DNA of 64,000 nucleotides, taken from NCBI RefSeq assembly GCF_003935895.2, contig NZ_CP054058.1, positions 2,895,177-2,959,176 of the forward strand, given 5' to 3'. This stretch comes from Scandinavium goeteborgense. GTDB lineage: Bacteria; Pseudomonadota; Gammaproteobacteria; Enterobacterales; Enterobacteriaceae. Numbering within the stretch: the stretch's first letter is position 1; the number at the start of each line of letters is the position of its first letter. Below the pieces are notes generated by a model that had not been told where the DNA came from, ran no database searches, and saw only the letters and a list, made by a program, of their open reading frames with translations. Of the stretch, positions 7,660 to 16,587 are shown in pieces. The translations under genes and the position numbers were made by a program.

Positions 7660-7733
7660 TAAACGTCCGCTTCTCGCTCAGAGCGGCTTGTGGCCGTTAC
7701 CGTAGACTGCTTTGTGCCAGGAGCGGATGTTGG
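7660..7733. repeat. Dispersed palindromic repeat, copy C (fullest copy)
   Basis: 'AACGTCCGCTTCTCGCTC' is followed by 'AGAGCGGCTTGTGGCCGTTA' and then 'GACTGCTTTGTGCCAGGAG' plus 'CGGATGTT'. The outer arms GTCCGCTT and AGCGGAT and the inner CGCTC/GAGCG are partly self-complementary. Copies A, B and D match different halves of this unit, so it serves as the reference copy in the window. Confidence 0.5.
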
Positions 7734-8014
7734 TTCAGCGATGCTTTTGTCCATCCAAGGATTCCAGCGCTCAATCCCTGAACGTACTTTGATAACCTCC
7801 AGCACCCTATATTCAACAACGTACTGACTGATTTTTTTGAGGTGAGAAAACCACGACCGCCCCACAGATTGCAGATATGATGATTTCGAATAACTCCCTC
7901 AGGGCCGTTTAAATTTGCTCTCGGGACAACTTTAACTGATGCAATTGTACACAGAACTTCGAACCCCCTTAACTTTGTGTTAAATTTCAAGGATGATTAT
8001 AATTGGAGGTCGTT

Positions 8015-8524
8015 ATGAAAATTGATTATGACGTAAGTCTTTACAGAGAAATCGCAAATTTTAGTGTAAATAAAGTAGTTCAAGTATCTAATAGCAAAGG
8101 TAGAAAAAGCACTATCCATATCACAAATATAACGCAACTTTCGTGGCAAAGTTTGCAATTACTAGTGTCCAGTGGTTCAGATAGATTTAGTAAAATGGTA
8201 TTTCTCTACCGAGAGTATTCCCAGACGGGACAGATTCCTGAGTCAGTTATTAGAGGTAAATCTCTTTCTTCGAATGAAACTAAGGAAATCAACGAGTACA
8301 TAAAAATTTATCGAGAGCATAGTTGCACGAAACACCACGAAGTTAACGATATTATAACCAAGAACAGATTGTGGGATAATTTCAAAACTATTCGTTCGTT
8401 AAACGATCATGGTAAGTTTAAAGGAATTGAAGGTATTCAGCCGCAATACTTTGAGATTATTTGTAATATTCTTAAAATTTTTGGAGGTAAAGGCTTACCA
8501 CTTGATGGCTATCAAAAGTATTAA
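8015..8524 (+). CDS. Hypothetical protein, AT-rich orphan
   Basis: A 169-residue protein of unknown function. GGAGG at 8005-8009 sits 5 nt before ATG 8015, a clear start; the in-frame TTG at 8003 lies within that ribosome site and is rejected. The sequence begins 'MKIDYDVSLYREIANFSVNKVVQVSN', is soluble, rich in Lys, Asn, Ser and Ile, with no signal peptide, membrane segment or recognised motif. Codon use is much more AT-rich than in the core genes, as for an acquired gene. It is separated from the RloC-like gene by 580 bp, so co-transcription is not evident. Confidence 0.6.
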   Translation: MKIDYDVSLYREIANFSVNKVVQVSNSKGRKSTIHITNITQLSWQSLQLLVSSGSDRFSKMVFLYREYSQTGQIPESVIRGKSLSSNETKEINEYIKIYREHSCTKHHEVNDIITKNRLWDNFKTIRSLNDHGKFKGIEGIQPQYFEIICNILKIFGGKGLPLDGYQKY

Positions 8525-8824
8525 AGCAGGTTATGGGTCTGATGCAGGCTATACTAAAACGCATAATTCTCCTAGAATACCTATGCATGTCGATTAGGTT
8601 ACCCTTAAAGTAAACTTCCGCACTTCGCTCTAAGCAGGCATTGGCCATGACAAATGAGATTTACCATAACGTTCTAATTGTACGCACCGCCAAAACGCGC
8701 TCAGGGAGTTTCTGACGAATAACCGGTAAAAAGGGTAACAAACCACCCGAAAACCCGCCAGAAACGCACAGGCAGAATTTTACCCCACTGCATGACTATT
8801 CAGGTAAGTGAATCCGTCCCGTAT
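8525..8824. other. Non-coding interval and presumed left flank of the ISNCY element
   Basis: About 300 bp with no gene. Repeat copy D lies at 8607-8647. The remainder up to 8824 probably includes the unrecognised left end of the ISNCY-type element, since its transposase stops at 8825, but no inverted repeat matching the other side could be seen by eye. Confidence 0.45.
8607..8647. repeat. Dispersed palindromic repeat, copy D (left half)
   Basis: 'AAACTTCCGCACTTCGCTC' followed by 'TAAGCAGGCATTGGCCAT' parallels the left half of copy C ('AAACGTCCGCTTCTCGCTC', 'AGAGCGGCTTGTGGCCGT') at most positions. It is degenerate and non-coding. Confidence 0.45.
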
Positions 8825-10165
8825 TCATCCTGATTTGTCCCTGTCAGCCTTCTTTCTGGGTAACTTCGGTGGTTTTACAGGGGACATACTTTGCGTTCTG
8901 CGTGTATTCCAAGGATGATCGGCTGCCGGTTTAACATAGAACTTCGAACGCAGGTCGAAACGCGCATTCTCAACCCGCTCATGAACACTCTTCTCGTCAT
9001 CAAGAGGTAAGGGCTCAGGCCCATCCACATATTTCTCACAGCCAAGTTCCCGGCTGTCGTGCAACACCGTAATCTCTCCCTGAAAATTCTCACAAACCGT
9101 GACGAGCGCATGCCTGAGTCGGTAACCCTGCCCTTCTGAGCGGATCTGATACGCGCAGGTTTTGTACTGGAACGTCAGGTTCTTGGACAACACACGGCGG
9201 GCCTGATAGGAGAGAATGTAATTCAGTTCTTCCGGAGTGTGATGAATGTCCCGATGGGCATTACCGCCTTCCCGGGGCTGGGATGCAAAGCGGTCATTGT
9301 AATCTTTCACGAATTCAGGCAGCCAGGCGTTAGCCGTTTCGATATCACTGATATGACGAAGTCGCAGCTCTTTAACCAGCCTGTCCTGCAACGTCTGATT
9401 AGCCCGTTCAACCCGACCTTTAGCCTGCGGGGTGTTAGCATGAATCGGCGCTATGCCAAGCGTTTTCACGGCGCGGGTGAACTGCGTCAGCTCACCTTCC
9501 CTTTCCGGGTTATTAACACGGAAAATACTGTGCCGATCTGAATACAGGGCGAGAGGGAGTCCATGGTTGCCGAGATAATCTCGCAGCGTTTCCATATAAG
9601 CGCGGGTGGTTTCGGCCGGGGCGAACCGAAGGGCCATCAACGCACTGGTAGCATCATCGATAAAGACGATCAGCGTGCAGCGCGGCCCCCGTGTTTCGAA
9701 CCAGTCATGCGGAGAGCCATCAATCTGGATCAGCTCCCCATAGCAAGGGCGGCGCTGCCGCCGCTGATAAATACGGGCAATTTTACGACGACGCTCTCGC
9801 CACAGTCCCTCCTCAACCATCCACTTACGCAATGTCTCAGCGGATAGCGCCAGCCCGTGAATTTCCCGCAGCTTCTCGCTGGCGAAGGTGGGCCCAAAAT
9901 CCGGGTATTTATCCCTGACAAGCGAGATAACGAGTGAGCGAAACTCAGGCGAGAAAGCATTATTGGGACGTTTCCCGCGACGACGGGAAACCAGGCCCTG
10001 AGGACCTTCAATCCGGTATCGTTGAACAAGACGTTTGACCTGCCGGACCGAAATACCAATTCGCTCCGCAGCCTGGTCCTGAGTGATGTGGCGGCTGACC
10101 GACTCCCGAATAATCTGGAGCCGATCGAGCTCTTTGTGACTCATGCTAATTATCTCTTTTGCCAT
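8825..10165 (-). CDS. ISNCY-type (IS1202-like) transposase
   Basis: A 446-residue DDE transposase: N-terminal HTH ('ITQDQAAERIGISVRQVKRLVQRYR') and a second HTH ('ALSAETLRKWMVEEGLW'), then an integrase core with acidic residues in 'GELIQIDGSPHDWF', 'ALYSDRHSIFR' and 'KGRVERANQTLQ', and a basic tail ending 'KPPKLPRKKADRDKSG'. This matches transposases filed as ISNCY, IS1202 group. The start is the ATG whose complement is at 10163-10165, because GGGGAGG stands just upstream; the longer reading to 10213 has no such site. The frame is intact. Inverted repeats were not located, and an IS3-family element lies only 54 bp upstream of the start, so the element's right end may be damaged. Confidence 0.82.
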   Translation of the reverse strand: MAKEIISMSHKELDRLQIIRESVSRHITQDQAAERIGISVRQVKRLVQRYRIEGPQGLVSRRRGKRPNNAFSPEFRSLVISLVRDKYPDFGPTFASEKLREIHGLALSAETLRKWMVEEGLWRERRRKIARIYQRRQRRPCYGELIQIDGSPHDWFETRGPRCTLIVFIDDATSALMALRFAPAETTRAYMETLRDYLGNHGLPLALYSDRHSIFRVNNPEREGELTQFTRAVKTLGIAPIHANTPQAKGRVERANQTLQDRLVKELRLRHISDIETANAWLPEFVKDYNDRFASQPREGGNAHRDIHHTPEELNYILSYQARRVLSKNLTFQYKTCAYQIRSEGQGYRLRHALVTVCENFQGEITVLHDSRELGCEKYVDGPEPLPLDDEKSVHERVENARFDLRSKFYVKPAADHPWNTRRTQSMSPVKPPKLPRKKADRDKSG

Positions 10166-10219
10166 GAAATATCCTCCCCAAAATACGATGGGTGACATTT
10201 CAGATTTGGTCAAAGGAGG

Positions 10220-11808
10220 TGCGGACGAATTCCTGGACTCTCAGGAGTCACTTTATGCATTCATACGAAGACCGGATCAAAGCGGTTGAACTCTATTACC
10301 GATACGGAAAGAAAACCTCCGTCGTCGTCAGAGAGCTGGGATATCCGTCCACAAAACAGTTGGGCCGCTGGGTTCGGATTTATGAAGAGACCGGTGATTT
10401 ACCCAGAGATTTAAAGCCAAGAGAGCGCTATTCACGCGCTCAGAAAATTGCTGCGGTTGAGCATTACCTCACGCACGGTGGATGCCTGTCGTTCACTCGT
10501 CGCGCCATCGGTTACCCCAGCAACGAGGTTCTCAAATCCTGGATTCAGGAGTTTTACCCGAACAGCCGTCCTCTGGTCATTCGTTCAGGTACAAACAAAT
10601 GCTTCAGTCCGGAAGAGAGAGTTCATGCTGTCAGGGCGCTCTGCAGCCGGCGCGGAACCGCGCGTAAAGTTGCACAAAACATAGGTGTCAGCGTTCCGGT
10701 CCTGTACAAATGGAAGAAAGACCTTATCAGTGACGAGGCTTATCAATCCATGCGCAAACGTAACGTAGCCCCTCAGGATAAAAATCAGGATGCTTTGCTT
10801 GGTGAAATCCAGCACCTCAGACAACAGATTCATCAGCTGCAGCTCGAACGTGACCTACTGACAAAAGCGAATGAACTGATAAAAAAAGACATGGGCATCA
10901 GCCTTCTGACCCTGAAGAACAGGGAGAAAACCCAGATCGTTGATGCCCTTAAGGAAACGTATCCCGTTGCTGAATTACTTAGTGTTCTGCAACTTGCCCG
11001 CAGCTGCTATTTTTACCACAAAGCAAGCCAGCGCCTGCGTGATAAGTATGCGGAAATACGCGTGATCATGGCTGATATCTTTGAAGAGAATTACCGCTGT
11101 TATGGCTACCGGCGTCTTCACGCGATGCTTCGTGGTAACAACAGGGTTATTTCTGAGAAGATCGTCCGCAGACTGATGGCAGAAGAACAGCTCGTTGTTA
11201 AGCGTACGAGGCGGCGGCGATACAGCTCTTACTGTGGAGAAATCAGCCCGGCACCGGAAAATCTACTCGCCCGGGATTTTAGTTCCTGCAGGCCAAATGA
11301 AAAGTGGCTGACCGATATTACCGAGTTCCAGCTTCCGGCTGGAAAAGTCTATCTGTCGCCGGTTATCGACTGCTTTGATGGCCAGGTAGTGAGCTGGTCG
11401 ATAGGAACACGCCCGGACGCGGTGCTGGTGAATACCATGCTCGATGATGCGGTCAATACGCTCAACGAAAATGAAAAACCGGTGATACACAGCGACCGGG
11501 GGGGGCATTATCGATGGCCAGGTTGGCTTGATCGTATCAATACATCCGGACTTATAAGGTCCATGTCGCGCAAAGGATGCTCGTCGGATAATGCGGCGTG
11601 TGAAGGCTTCTTCGGGCGGGTCAAAAATGAAATGTTCTATGGCAGAAACTGGGCGGGAATAACACTGGAAAAATTTATCCGCTTCCTGGACAGATACATA
11701 CGCTGGTATAACGAGAAGCGTATCAAGTTATCATTAGGTGCAATGAGCCCGGTGAAGTACCGACAGCATCTTGGGATCACAACATAACAGTCCAGGAAAA
11801 CATCCGCA
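10220..11808 (+). mobile_element. Single-ORF IS3-family insertion sequence next to aspC
   Basis: The ends form inverted repeats: left TGCGGAC...TTCCTGGACT at 10220-10239 and right, read inwards on the other strand, TGCGGAT...TTCCTGGACT at 11789-11808. Both start TG. The length is 1589 bp. Flanking triplets differ (AGG at 10217-10219, GCC at 11809-11811), so there is no target duplication. One flank belongs to the ISNCY element region and the other to the aspC leader. Its transposase gene points towards aspC. Confidence 0.88.
10255..11787 (+). CDS. IS3-family transposase, single long ORF (IS150-like)
   Basis: A 510-residue transposase in one frame rather than OrfA/OrfB. The N-terminal half has repeated HTH units ('RIKAVELYYRYGKKTSVVVRELGYPS', 'KIAAVEHYLTHGGCLSFTRRAIGYPS', 'RVHAVRALCSRRGTARKVAQNIGVS') and a leucine-rich coiled coil; the C-terminal half is an rve core with the acidic residues in 'KWLTDITEFQL', 'VIHSDRGGHYR' and 'AACEGFFGRVKNE'. 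ATG 10255 ('MHSYEDRIKAVELYY') is chosen because the longer reading from 10192 would start outside the element's left inverted repeat. No frameshift signal is needed, and the copy looks functional. Confidence 0.9.
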   Translation: MHSYEDRIKAVELYYRYGKKTSVVVRELGYPSTKQLGRWVRIYEETGDLPRDLKPRERYSRAQKIAAVEHYLTHGGCLSFTRRAIGYPSNEVLKSWIQEFYPNSRPLVIRSGTNKCFSPEERVHAVRALCSRRGTARKVAQNIGVSVPVLYKWKKDLISDEAYQSMRKRNVAPQDKNQDALLGEIQHLRQQIHQLQLERDLLTKANELIKKDMGISLLTLKNREKTQIVDALKETYPVAELLSVLQLARSCYFYHKASQRLRDKYAEIRVIMADIFEENYRCYGYRRLHAMLRGNNRVISEKIVRRLMAEEQLVVKRTRRRRYSSYCGEISPAPENLLARDFSSCRPNEKWLTDITEFQLPAGKVYLSPVIDCFDGQVVSWSIGTRPDAVLVNTMLDDAVNTLNENEKPVIHSDRGGHYRWPGWLDRINTSGLIRSMSRKGCSSDNAACEGFFGRVKNEMFYGRNWAGITLEKFIRFLDRYIRWYNEKRIKLSLGAMSPVKYRQHLGITT

Positions 11809-11927
11809 GCCCCAAAGGGGACATTACCGCATAGTCTTAACATTTTCTCGCAAACGGTTGGCTTTTGGTCATTCTCCCGTTAACCTGAGAGCGGATTTCC
11901 CTTCAGTAACCACAATGGAACCTCGTC

Positions 11928-13118
11928 ATGTTTGAGAACATAACCGCTGCCCCTGCCGACCCTATTCTGGGCCTGGCCGATCTGTTTCGTGCCGATGACC
12001 GCCCGGGGAAAATCAACCTCGGGATTGGTGTTTACAAAGATGAGACCGGCAAAACACCGGTTCTGACCAGCGTAAAAAAAGCGGAACTTTATCTGCTGGA
12101 AAATGAAACCACCAAGAACTACCTCGGCATTGACGGTATTCCGGAATTTGGCCGCTGCACGCAGGAGCTGCTGTTCGGGAAAGGCAGTGCGATTGTGGCT
12201 GACAAGCGTGCACGTACGGCGCAGACCCCAGGTGGCACTGGCGCACTGCGCGTAGCCGCAGATTTTCTCGCTAAAAACACTGACGTAAAACGCGTGTGGG
12301 TAAGCAACCCAAGCTGGCCGAACCACAAAGGCGTGTTTAATTCCGCCGGGCTGGAAGTGTGCGAATACAGCTATTACGACGCGAATCAACACGCTCTGGA
12401 TTTTGACGGCCTGGTTTCCAGCCTGAATCAGGCTCAGACAGGCGACGTGGTGCTGTTCCACGGCTGCTGCCACAACCCAACCGGGATAGACCCAACGCTG
12501 GAACAGTGGGAACAGCTGGCAAAACTGTCCGTAGAGAAAGGCTGGTTACCGCTGTTTGACTTCGCCTACCAGGGCTTTGCTCGCGGTCTGGAAGAAGATG
12601 CTGAAGGCCTGCGCGCCTTTGCCGCCGTACATAAAGAACTGCTGGTTGCGAGTTCATTCTCGAAAAACTTTGGCCTGTACAACGAACGCGTGGGTGCCTG
12701 TACGCTCGTTTCTGCGGATTCAGAGACGGTCGACCGCGCATTTAGCCAGATGAAAGCGGTTATCCGCGCCAACTATTCTAACCCACCCGCTCACGGTGCT
12801 GCCGTGGTGGCAACGATCCTTAGCAATGACGCGCTGCGCGCCATCTGGGAGCAAGAGCTGACCGACATGCGCCAGCGCATTCAGCGTATGCGTCTGCTGT
12901 TCGTGAATACCCTCGCCGAGAAAGGTGCGGACCGCGATTTCAGCTTCATCACGAAGCAGAATGGCATGTTCTCCTTCAGCGGCCTGACCAAAGAACAGGT
13001 TCTGCGTCTGCGTGAAGAGTTTGGTGTTTATGCGGTTGCGTCCGGGCGAGTGAACGTCGCGGGCATGACGCCAGACAATATGGCCCCGCTGTGCGAAGCC
13101 ATCGTCGCCGTGCTGTAA
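11928..13118 (+). CDS. aspC: Aspartate aminotransferase
   Basis: AspC transfers the amino group between aspartate/glutamate and their 2-oxo acids, using PLP in the cytoplasm, and also serves tyrosine and phenylalanine synthesis. The 396-residue length equals that of E. coli AspC and the sequence is near-identical in blocks: '[17 protein letters not shown]', 'NPTGIDPT', the PLP lysine Lys246 in '[15 protein letters not shown]', and 'PPAHGA'. It starts in '[16 protein letters not shown]'. The leader just before it ('AATGGAACCTCGTC') looks native, but an IS3-family element ends 120 bp upstream, so the normal upstream context (ompF in E. coli) is not in view. Confidence 0.98.
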   Translation: MFENITAAPADPILGLADLFRADDRPGKINLGIGVYKDETGKTPVLTSVKKAELYLLENETTKNYLGIDGIPEFGRCTQELLFGKGSAIVADKRARTAQTPGGTGALRVAADFLAKNTDVKRVWVSNPSWPNHKGVFNSAGLEVCEYSYYDANQHALDFDGLVSSLNQAQTGDVVLFHGCCHNPTGIDPTLEQWEQLAKLSVEKGWLPLFDFAYQGFARGLEEDAEGLRAFAAVHKELLVASSFSKNFGLYNERVGACTLVSADSETVDRAFSQMKAVIRANYSNPPAHGAAVVATILSNDALRAIWEQELTDMRQRIQRMRLLFVNTLAEKGADRDFSFITKQNGMFSFSGLTKEQVLRLREEFGVYAVASGRVNVAGMTPDNMAPLCEAIVAVL

Positions 13119-13126
13119 CTCAGGCG

Positions 13127-13156
13127 AAAAAAAGGTCGCGAAGCGGCCTTTTTTAT
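13127..13156 (+). terminator. Rho-independent terminator of aspC
   Basis: An A-rich run leads into AAAGGTCGC-GAA-GCGGCCTTT followed by TTT, 9 nt after the aspC stop. One G-T pair lies in the stem. Orientation fits aspC. Confidence 0.8.
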
Positions 13157-13169
13157 GTGTTTTGAGCAT

Positions 13170-13196
13170 TAAAAAAGCCGCAAACGCGGCTTTTTA
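13170..13196 (-). terminator. Terminator of gloC (symmetrical hairpin)
   Basis: AAAAAAGCCGC-AAAC-GCGGCTTTTT lies just beyond the gloC stop. With A and T runs on both sides it can act in both directions and separates the convergent aspC and gloC. Confidence 0.8.
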
Positions 13197-13199
13197 TCT

Positions 13200-13847
13200 T
13201 TACCAGACAGGCATCTCGTCCTGCAGGAAAGGATTATGTACACGCTCATGACCGAGCGTTGACATTGGCCCATGGCCTGGAATAAAGCTGACGGCATCGC
13301 CGAGCGGTAACAATTTGCGCTTAATCGAATCGATAAGCTGCCCATGGTCGCCACGCGGGAAATCGCTGCGCCCTACTCCACCTTTGAAAATCACATCGCC
13401 TGAAATCAGCAGCTGCGAAACCGCATCGAAAAAGACAATATGACCCGGTGTATGGCCCGGACAATGCAATACTTTGAGGCTGACGTTACCCACGCTGACG
13501 GTATCGTCTTCATTCAACCAGCGGTCTGGCGTGAGCGGCTGACAGTCTTCAAGACCGAACATTTTGCTCTGCGCTGGCAGCCCCTGAAGCCAGAACTCAT
13601 CTTCTTTTTCCGGTCCAATAACCGGCACACCATAATGTTGTGCCAGCTCCGCAGCAGCGCCAACATGATCAAGATGACCATGGGTCAGCAAAATCTGCAT
13701 CAGCGTCACGCCTGCGGCGGCCACTTCCTGTTTGATACGCTCAGCGTCACCGCCAGGATCCACCAGTGCGGCAAGTTTGGTCTGCTCACACCAGATAAGT
13801 GAACAGTTCTGGGCGAAAGCCGTAACCGGAATAATACGATAGTTCAT
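13200..13847 (-). CDS. gloC: Type II hydroxyacylglutathione hydrolase GloC (YcbL)
   Basis: A 215-residue metallo-beta-lactamase-fold hydrolase that splits S-D-lactoylglutathione in methylglyoxal detoxification. The metal motif is 'THGHLDH' (His56, His58, Asp60, His61), followed by '[12 protein letters not shown]', '[15 protein letters not shown]' and '[13 protein letters not shown]'. The length matches E. coli YcbL. It is the last gene of a minus-strand run after ldtD and mepK, 15 bp from mepK, suggesting co-transcription. Confidence 0.95.
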   Translation of the reverse strand: MNYRIIPVTAFAQNCSLIWCEQTKLAALVDPGGDAERIKQEVAAAGVTLMQILLTHGHLDHVGAAAELAQHYGVPVIGPEKEDEFWLQGLPAQSKMFGLEDCQPLTPDRWLNEDDTVSVGNVSLKVLHCPGHTPGHIVFFDAVSQLLISGDVIFKGGVGRSDFPRGDHGQLIDSIKRKLLPLGDAVSFIPGHGPMSTLGHERVHNPFLQDEMPVW

Positions 13848-13862
13848 GATGCTCCTGTTTCG

Positions 13863-14414
13863 TTACCAGGTCCTCACCGGCCCGGTATCAATATGCACAA
13901 AGTTACTACGTGGGTAATATCCTACACCACCTGCGCGCATAGATAACGCAGCTTTGCGAATATTGCTTAACGAAACCCCTTCAATATGAAAATCCATCGC
14001 CTGGCCTTTGGTGTGATAGCTGTGTTTCGCTACACCGCGGCTGTGCGCGCGCAACTCATCGTTAGTATTGAGTGAACGATAACCGGAAATAAGCTGCACG
14101 GGCTTGTTGGTCCCCAACAGTCCCTGAAGACGGTACAGATGATCAAAAAGTTTTGGATCGATGGATTTCATTTTATTCGCGCGATAGTCACGGAAAAAAT
14201 GGTTGAGTCTTGCTAATTCATCCTGAATATAGCCTCTGCCATCGAAAAACTCCGCCTTGAGCGACTCACCGGTATGCAGGTTATTGAGCGTCAAAATACG
14301 CGGGCGTGGTGTCGAGAGGGTAGCAAATGCGGGCGTAGGTAAGATGGCCGCTGCGCCGAGCGCAACACCACCTAACGCCAGCAACTTGCGGCGATTAGCG
14401 TCAAATTTGTCCAT
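13863..14414 (-). CDS. mepK: Murein endopeptidase MepK (YcbK), Tat-exported
   Basis: A periplasmic M15-family peptidase that cuts 3-3 and 4-3 crosslinks in peptidoglycan. The 183-residue form starting 'MDKFDANRRKLLALGG' is chosen because the twin-arginine signal (Arg8-Arg9 plus a hydrophobic stretch, with cleavage after 'PAFA') then lies at the N-terminus and matches E. coli YcbK; the longer reading adds 29 unrelated residues. The zinc ligands are visible: His134 in 'SYHTKG', Asp141 in 'AMDFH' and His174 in 'FVHIDTG'. It lies between ldtD, which makes 3-3 crosslinks, and gloC. Confidence 0.95.
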   Translation of the reverse strand: MDKFDANRRKLLALGGVALGAAAILPTPAFATLSTPRPRILTLNNLHTGESLKAEFFDGRGYIQDELARLNHFFRDYRANKMKSIDPKLFDHLYRLQGLLGTNKPVQLISGYRSLNTNDELRAHSRGVAKHSYHTKGQAMDFHIEGVSLSNIRKAALSMRAGGVGYYPRSNFVHIDTGPVRTW

Positions 14415-14593
14415 GATAATCAGGTCTACAAGTAAGTGGTCGTTATTTATGCACTTCTGGCGCACGAAGGGCACCTTAACCGCCGTACACGTCGACGTCA
14501 AGGCCCCCTAATCCCAGTCAATACGGGGCCTCTAGCGATACTGGCCCATATTGACTCATTCATACGACACCTGGTTTATCAGAACTTCTTCAT

Positions 14594-16402
14594 TTACCTG
14601 ATTAATTGTTCAGCTTTTGGCAGAATTTGTGCGCCAGATCGCGCGGTGAGATCATAATTGTAAATATCTGTACGATATTGCGCCCGACCATCCGCGCCGA
14701 CAAACGCCGTCAGATAGTAGAGATTGACCGGGATATTCTGGCGAATATTCACGTATCGCGTATTACCCTGTTTCAGCGCATCGGAGATCCGTGTGTCGTT
14801 CCAGCCTGCATCCTGTAACAGCATGTTGGCCAATTCAGACGCTTTATTGACGCGCACGCAGCCGGAGCTTAGCGCCCGAGTGTCCTTCTGGAAAAGCGTG
14901 TGGTTAGGCGTATCGTGCAGATAAATCGCATCGGAGCTCGGCATGTTGAACTTATAGCGGCCCAATGAGTTATGTACGCCCGGCGCCTGCTGGAAGCGGA
15001 ACGGCAGGTTTGTCGCTGTAATGGTCGACCAGTCGACCTGATAAGGGTTGATGGCTTCTTTACTGTTCCAGCCACGCATCATGGTGTAACCGTGACGGTC
15101 CAGATAACCGGGGTCGTTAACGACTTTCGGTAGAATGTCCTTGCGGGCAAGCGTTGATGGCACGTTCCATGGCGGGTTCACCACCACGTTATTTAACGCA
15201 CTGCTCATCATCGGCGTTTTACGGTCGGGACGACCGACAATCACCCGTGAGGCTAAAACCTGATTACCATCAAGATAATAAACCAACGAATAGGCAGGAA
15301 TATTCACCATGATGCCGGTGGAAAGCTTGCCCGGTAACAGGCGAAGACGCTGAATATTGAGTGCCAGCACGCCCGCACGCTGTGCCGGGCTAACGTTCAG
15401 CCAGTCGCGCGTCGATTGTCCGATAACGCCATCAGCCCCCAGCCCTTGCCAGGTCTGGAAACGTTTCACGGCTTCCACCAGCTGTCGGTCGTAAACCGCC
15501 GGAGCCGTACTATTGGCTTTGGCTTTCTTCGCAGGCACCGCCGATGGACTCACCACCGGGTTATCTCCCGGCAGCGCAATATTAGGCGTAGAGTCCATCA
15601 TCCCCGTGCGCTGCAGAATTTCACGCAGCGCAGGAATGTCTTTGCTCCACTGTCCCGGAGAAAGTTTGGCGCTGCTGGTTAACTGCGGCCACGGACGCGA
15701 ATCGGTCAGTTGCGTGAGCAACGCCTGATGCATGGCCTCATACTGCGGATGCTGCGGCGCCAGCCCTGCGACAAACAGCGGCAACTGCCCGTTATCCAGC
15801 GCCAACTGCCACTGGTTGATCACTGACAACGGTGGCGTAGATAACGTGTACGGTTTATCGCTGTACAGCCAACGGTTGCCCTGCACAGGAATGCTGCTGA
15901 TGAACTGGAGATAGCCCATCATGGCGTCTGACAGCACAACATCACGCGCCATCCCGCTGACGGCCGGATCGGTGAGCAGTTCGACCCATTGAGTAAACTG
16001 TGGCTGGAAACCGGCGATAGCCACTTCAGCAAGCTGCTGCTGAAAGGCCTGAACCGCGTCACGGTTTTCCCACATGGGTTTCATCTGTCGCGCCGCATAC
16101 AGCGCAGACAGCTGATTCATGTAAATCGGTGTGTAACTGGCAGGCAAGAGTGACTGAATATCAGCCCGACTTTTCGCCGCAGCCCCTTCAGGGAGCGGTT
16201 GAATACCAGCCATCATCGCAACGGCTGGTGCCTGGCCGTCTGATTGCGCCAACGCCTGTGACGCATCACCCAGCGTGGCTGAACTGTCTGTTGGTACCAG
16301 TTCAGGCTCGTCGGCCTGAACGCTAAACAGCGGAGCAAATGCCAGCATCAGGCATAAACTCAGCGCTGACAGCCGACGACCATTAGATTTATCGAGTGAC
16401 AT
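14594..16402 (-). CDS. ldtD: L,D-transpeptidase LdtD (YcbB)
   Basis: LdtD forms 3-3 (meso-DAP to meso-DAP) crosslinks in peptidoglycan and can bypass beta-lactam-inhibited PBPs. The 602-residue product starts with a signal peptide ('[26 protein letters not shown]'), has a peptidoglycan-binding domain ('[25 protein letters not shown]') and a YkuD catalytic domain with Cys515 in '[11 protein letters not shown]'. The ATG at 16402 is preferred to a GTG 30 bp upstream (16432), since the upstream ten residues are not part of the usual protein and purine-rich GGGGGCAAGGG precedes the ATG. The unconserved stretch after the signal peptide is normal for the family. Confidence 0.95.
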   Translation of the reverse strand: MSLDKSNGRRLSALSLCLMLAFAPLFSVQADEPELVPTDSSATLGDASQALAQSDGQAPAVAMMAGIQPLPEGAAAKSRADIQSLLPASYTPIYMNQLSALYAARQMKPMWENRDAVQAFQQQLAEVAIAGFQPQFTQWVELLTDPAVSGMARDVVLSDAMMGYLQFISSIPVQGNRWLYSDKPYTLSTPPLSVINQWQLALDNGQLPLFVAGLAPQHPQYEAMHQALLTQLTDSRPWPQLTSSAKLSPGQWSKDIPALREILQRTGMMDSTPNIALPGDNPVVSPSAVPAKKAKANSTAPAVYDRQLVEAVKRFQTWQGLGADGVIGQSTRDWLNVSPAQRAGVLALNIQRLRLLPGKLSTGIMVNIPAYSLVYYLDGNQVLASRVIVGRPDRKTPMMSSALNNVVVNPPWNVPSTLARKDILPKVVNDPGYLDRHGYTMMRGWNSKEAINPYQVDWSTITATNLPFRFQQAPGVHNSLGRYKFNMPSSDAIYLHDTPNHTLFQKDTRALSSGCVRVNKASELANMLLQDAGWNDTRISDALKQGNTRYVNIRQNIPVNLYYLTAFVGADGRAQYRTDIYNYDLTARSGAQILPKAEQLIR

Positions 16403-16537
16403 CCCTTGCCCCCTGTTTTCATTGCTGCCCACATCAGACGGGGCTTACTCTCAGTATATAAAGACAAAAATACTTTTGCCTGACCAAATGTAAAGAAGAT
16501 TAAAGATAATACCCTTCTTCGTTCCCAAAGGGATAAC

Positions 16538-16569
16538 AAAAAAGGGCGACATCGCTGTCGCCCTTGTTT
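16538..16569 (-). terminator. Terminator of the cmoM-mukFEB operon
   Basis: On the minus strand AAGGGCGACA-GCGA-TGTCGCCCTT is followed by TTTT, about 20 bp after the mukB stop. It is a strong stem with a GNRA-like loop. Confidence 0.85.
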
Positions 16570-16587
16570 AAAAATAACTATTTACCA

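Larger units (their letters stand above)
7433..8014. other. Non-coding interval between the RloC-like gene and a hypothetical gene
   Basis: About 580 bp without a convincing gene. It holds the hairpin at 7489-7508 and the fullest copy of the dispersed palindromic repeat (7660-7733). The minus-strand ORFs over 7659-7990 have no recognisable domain and no good ribosome site, and part of their coding falls in the repeat, so they are not called. The sequence becomes AT-rich towards 8000. Confidence 0.55.

Noticed and set aside
7659-7990. Minus-strand ORFs of 68 and 97 codons between the RloC-like gene and the hypothetical gene
   Set aside because: They overlap a repeat copy, lack ribosome sites and show no recognisable family.
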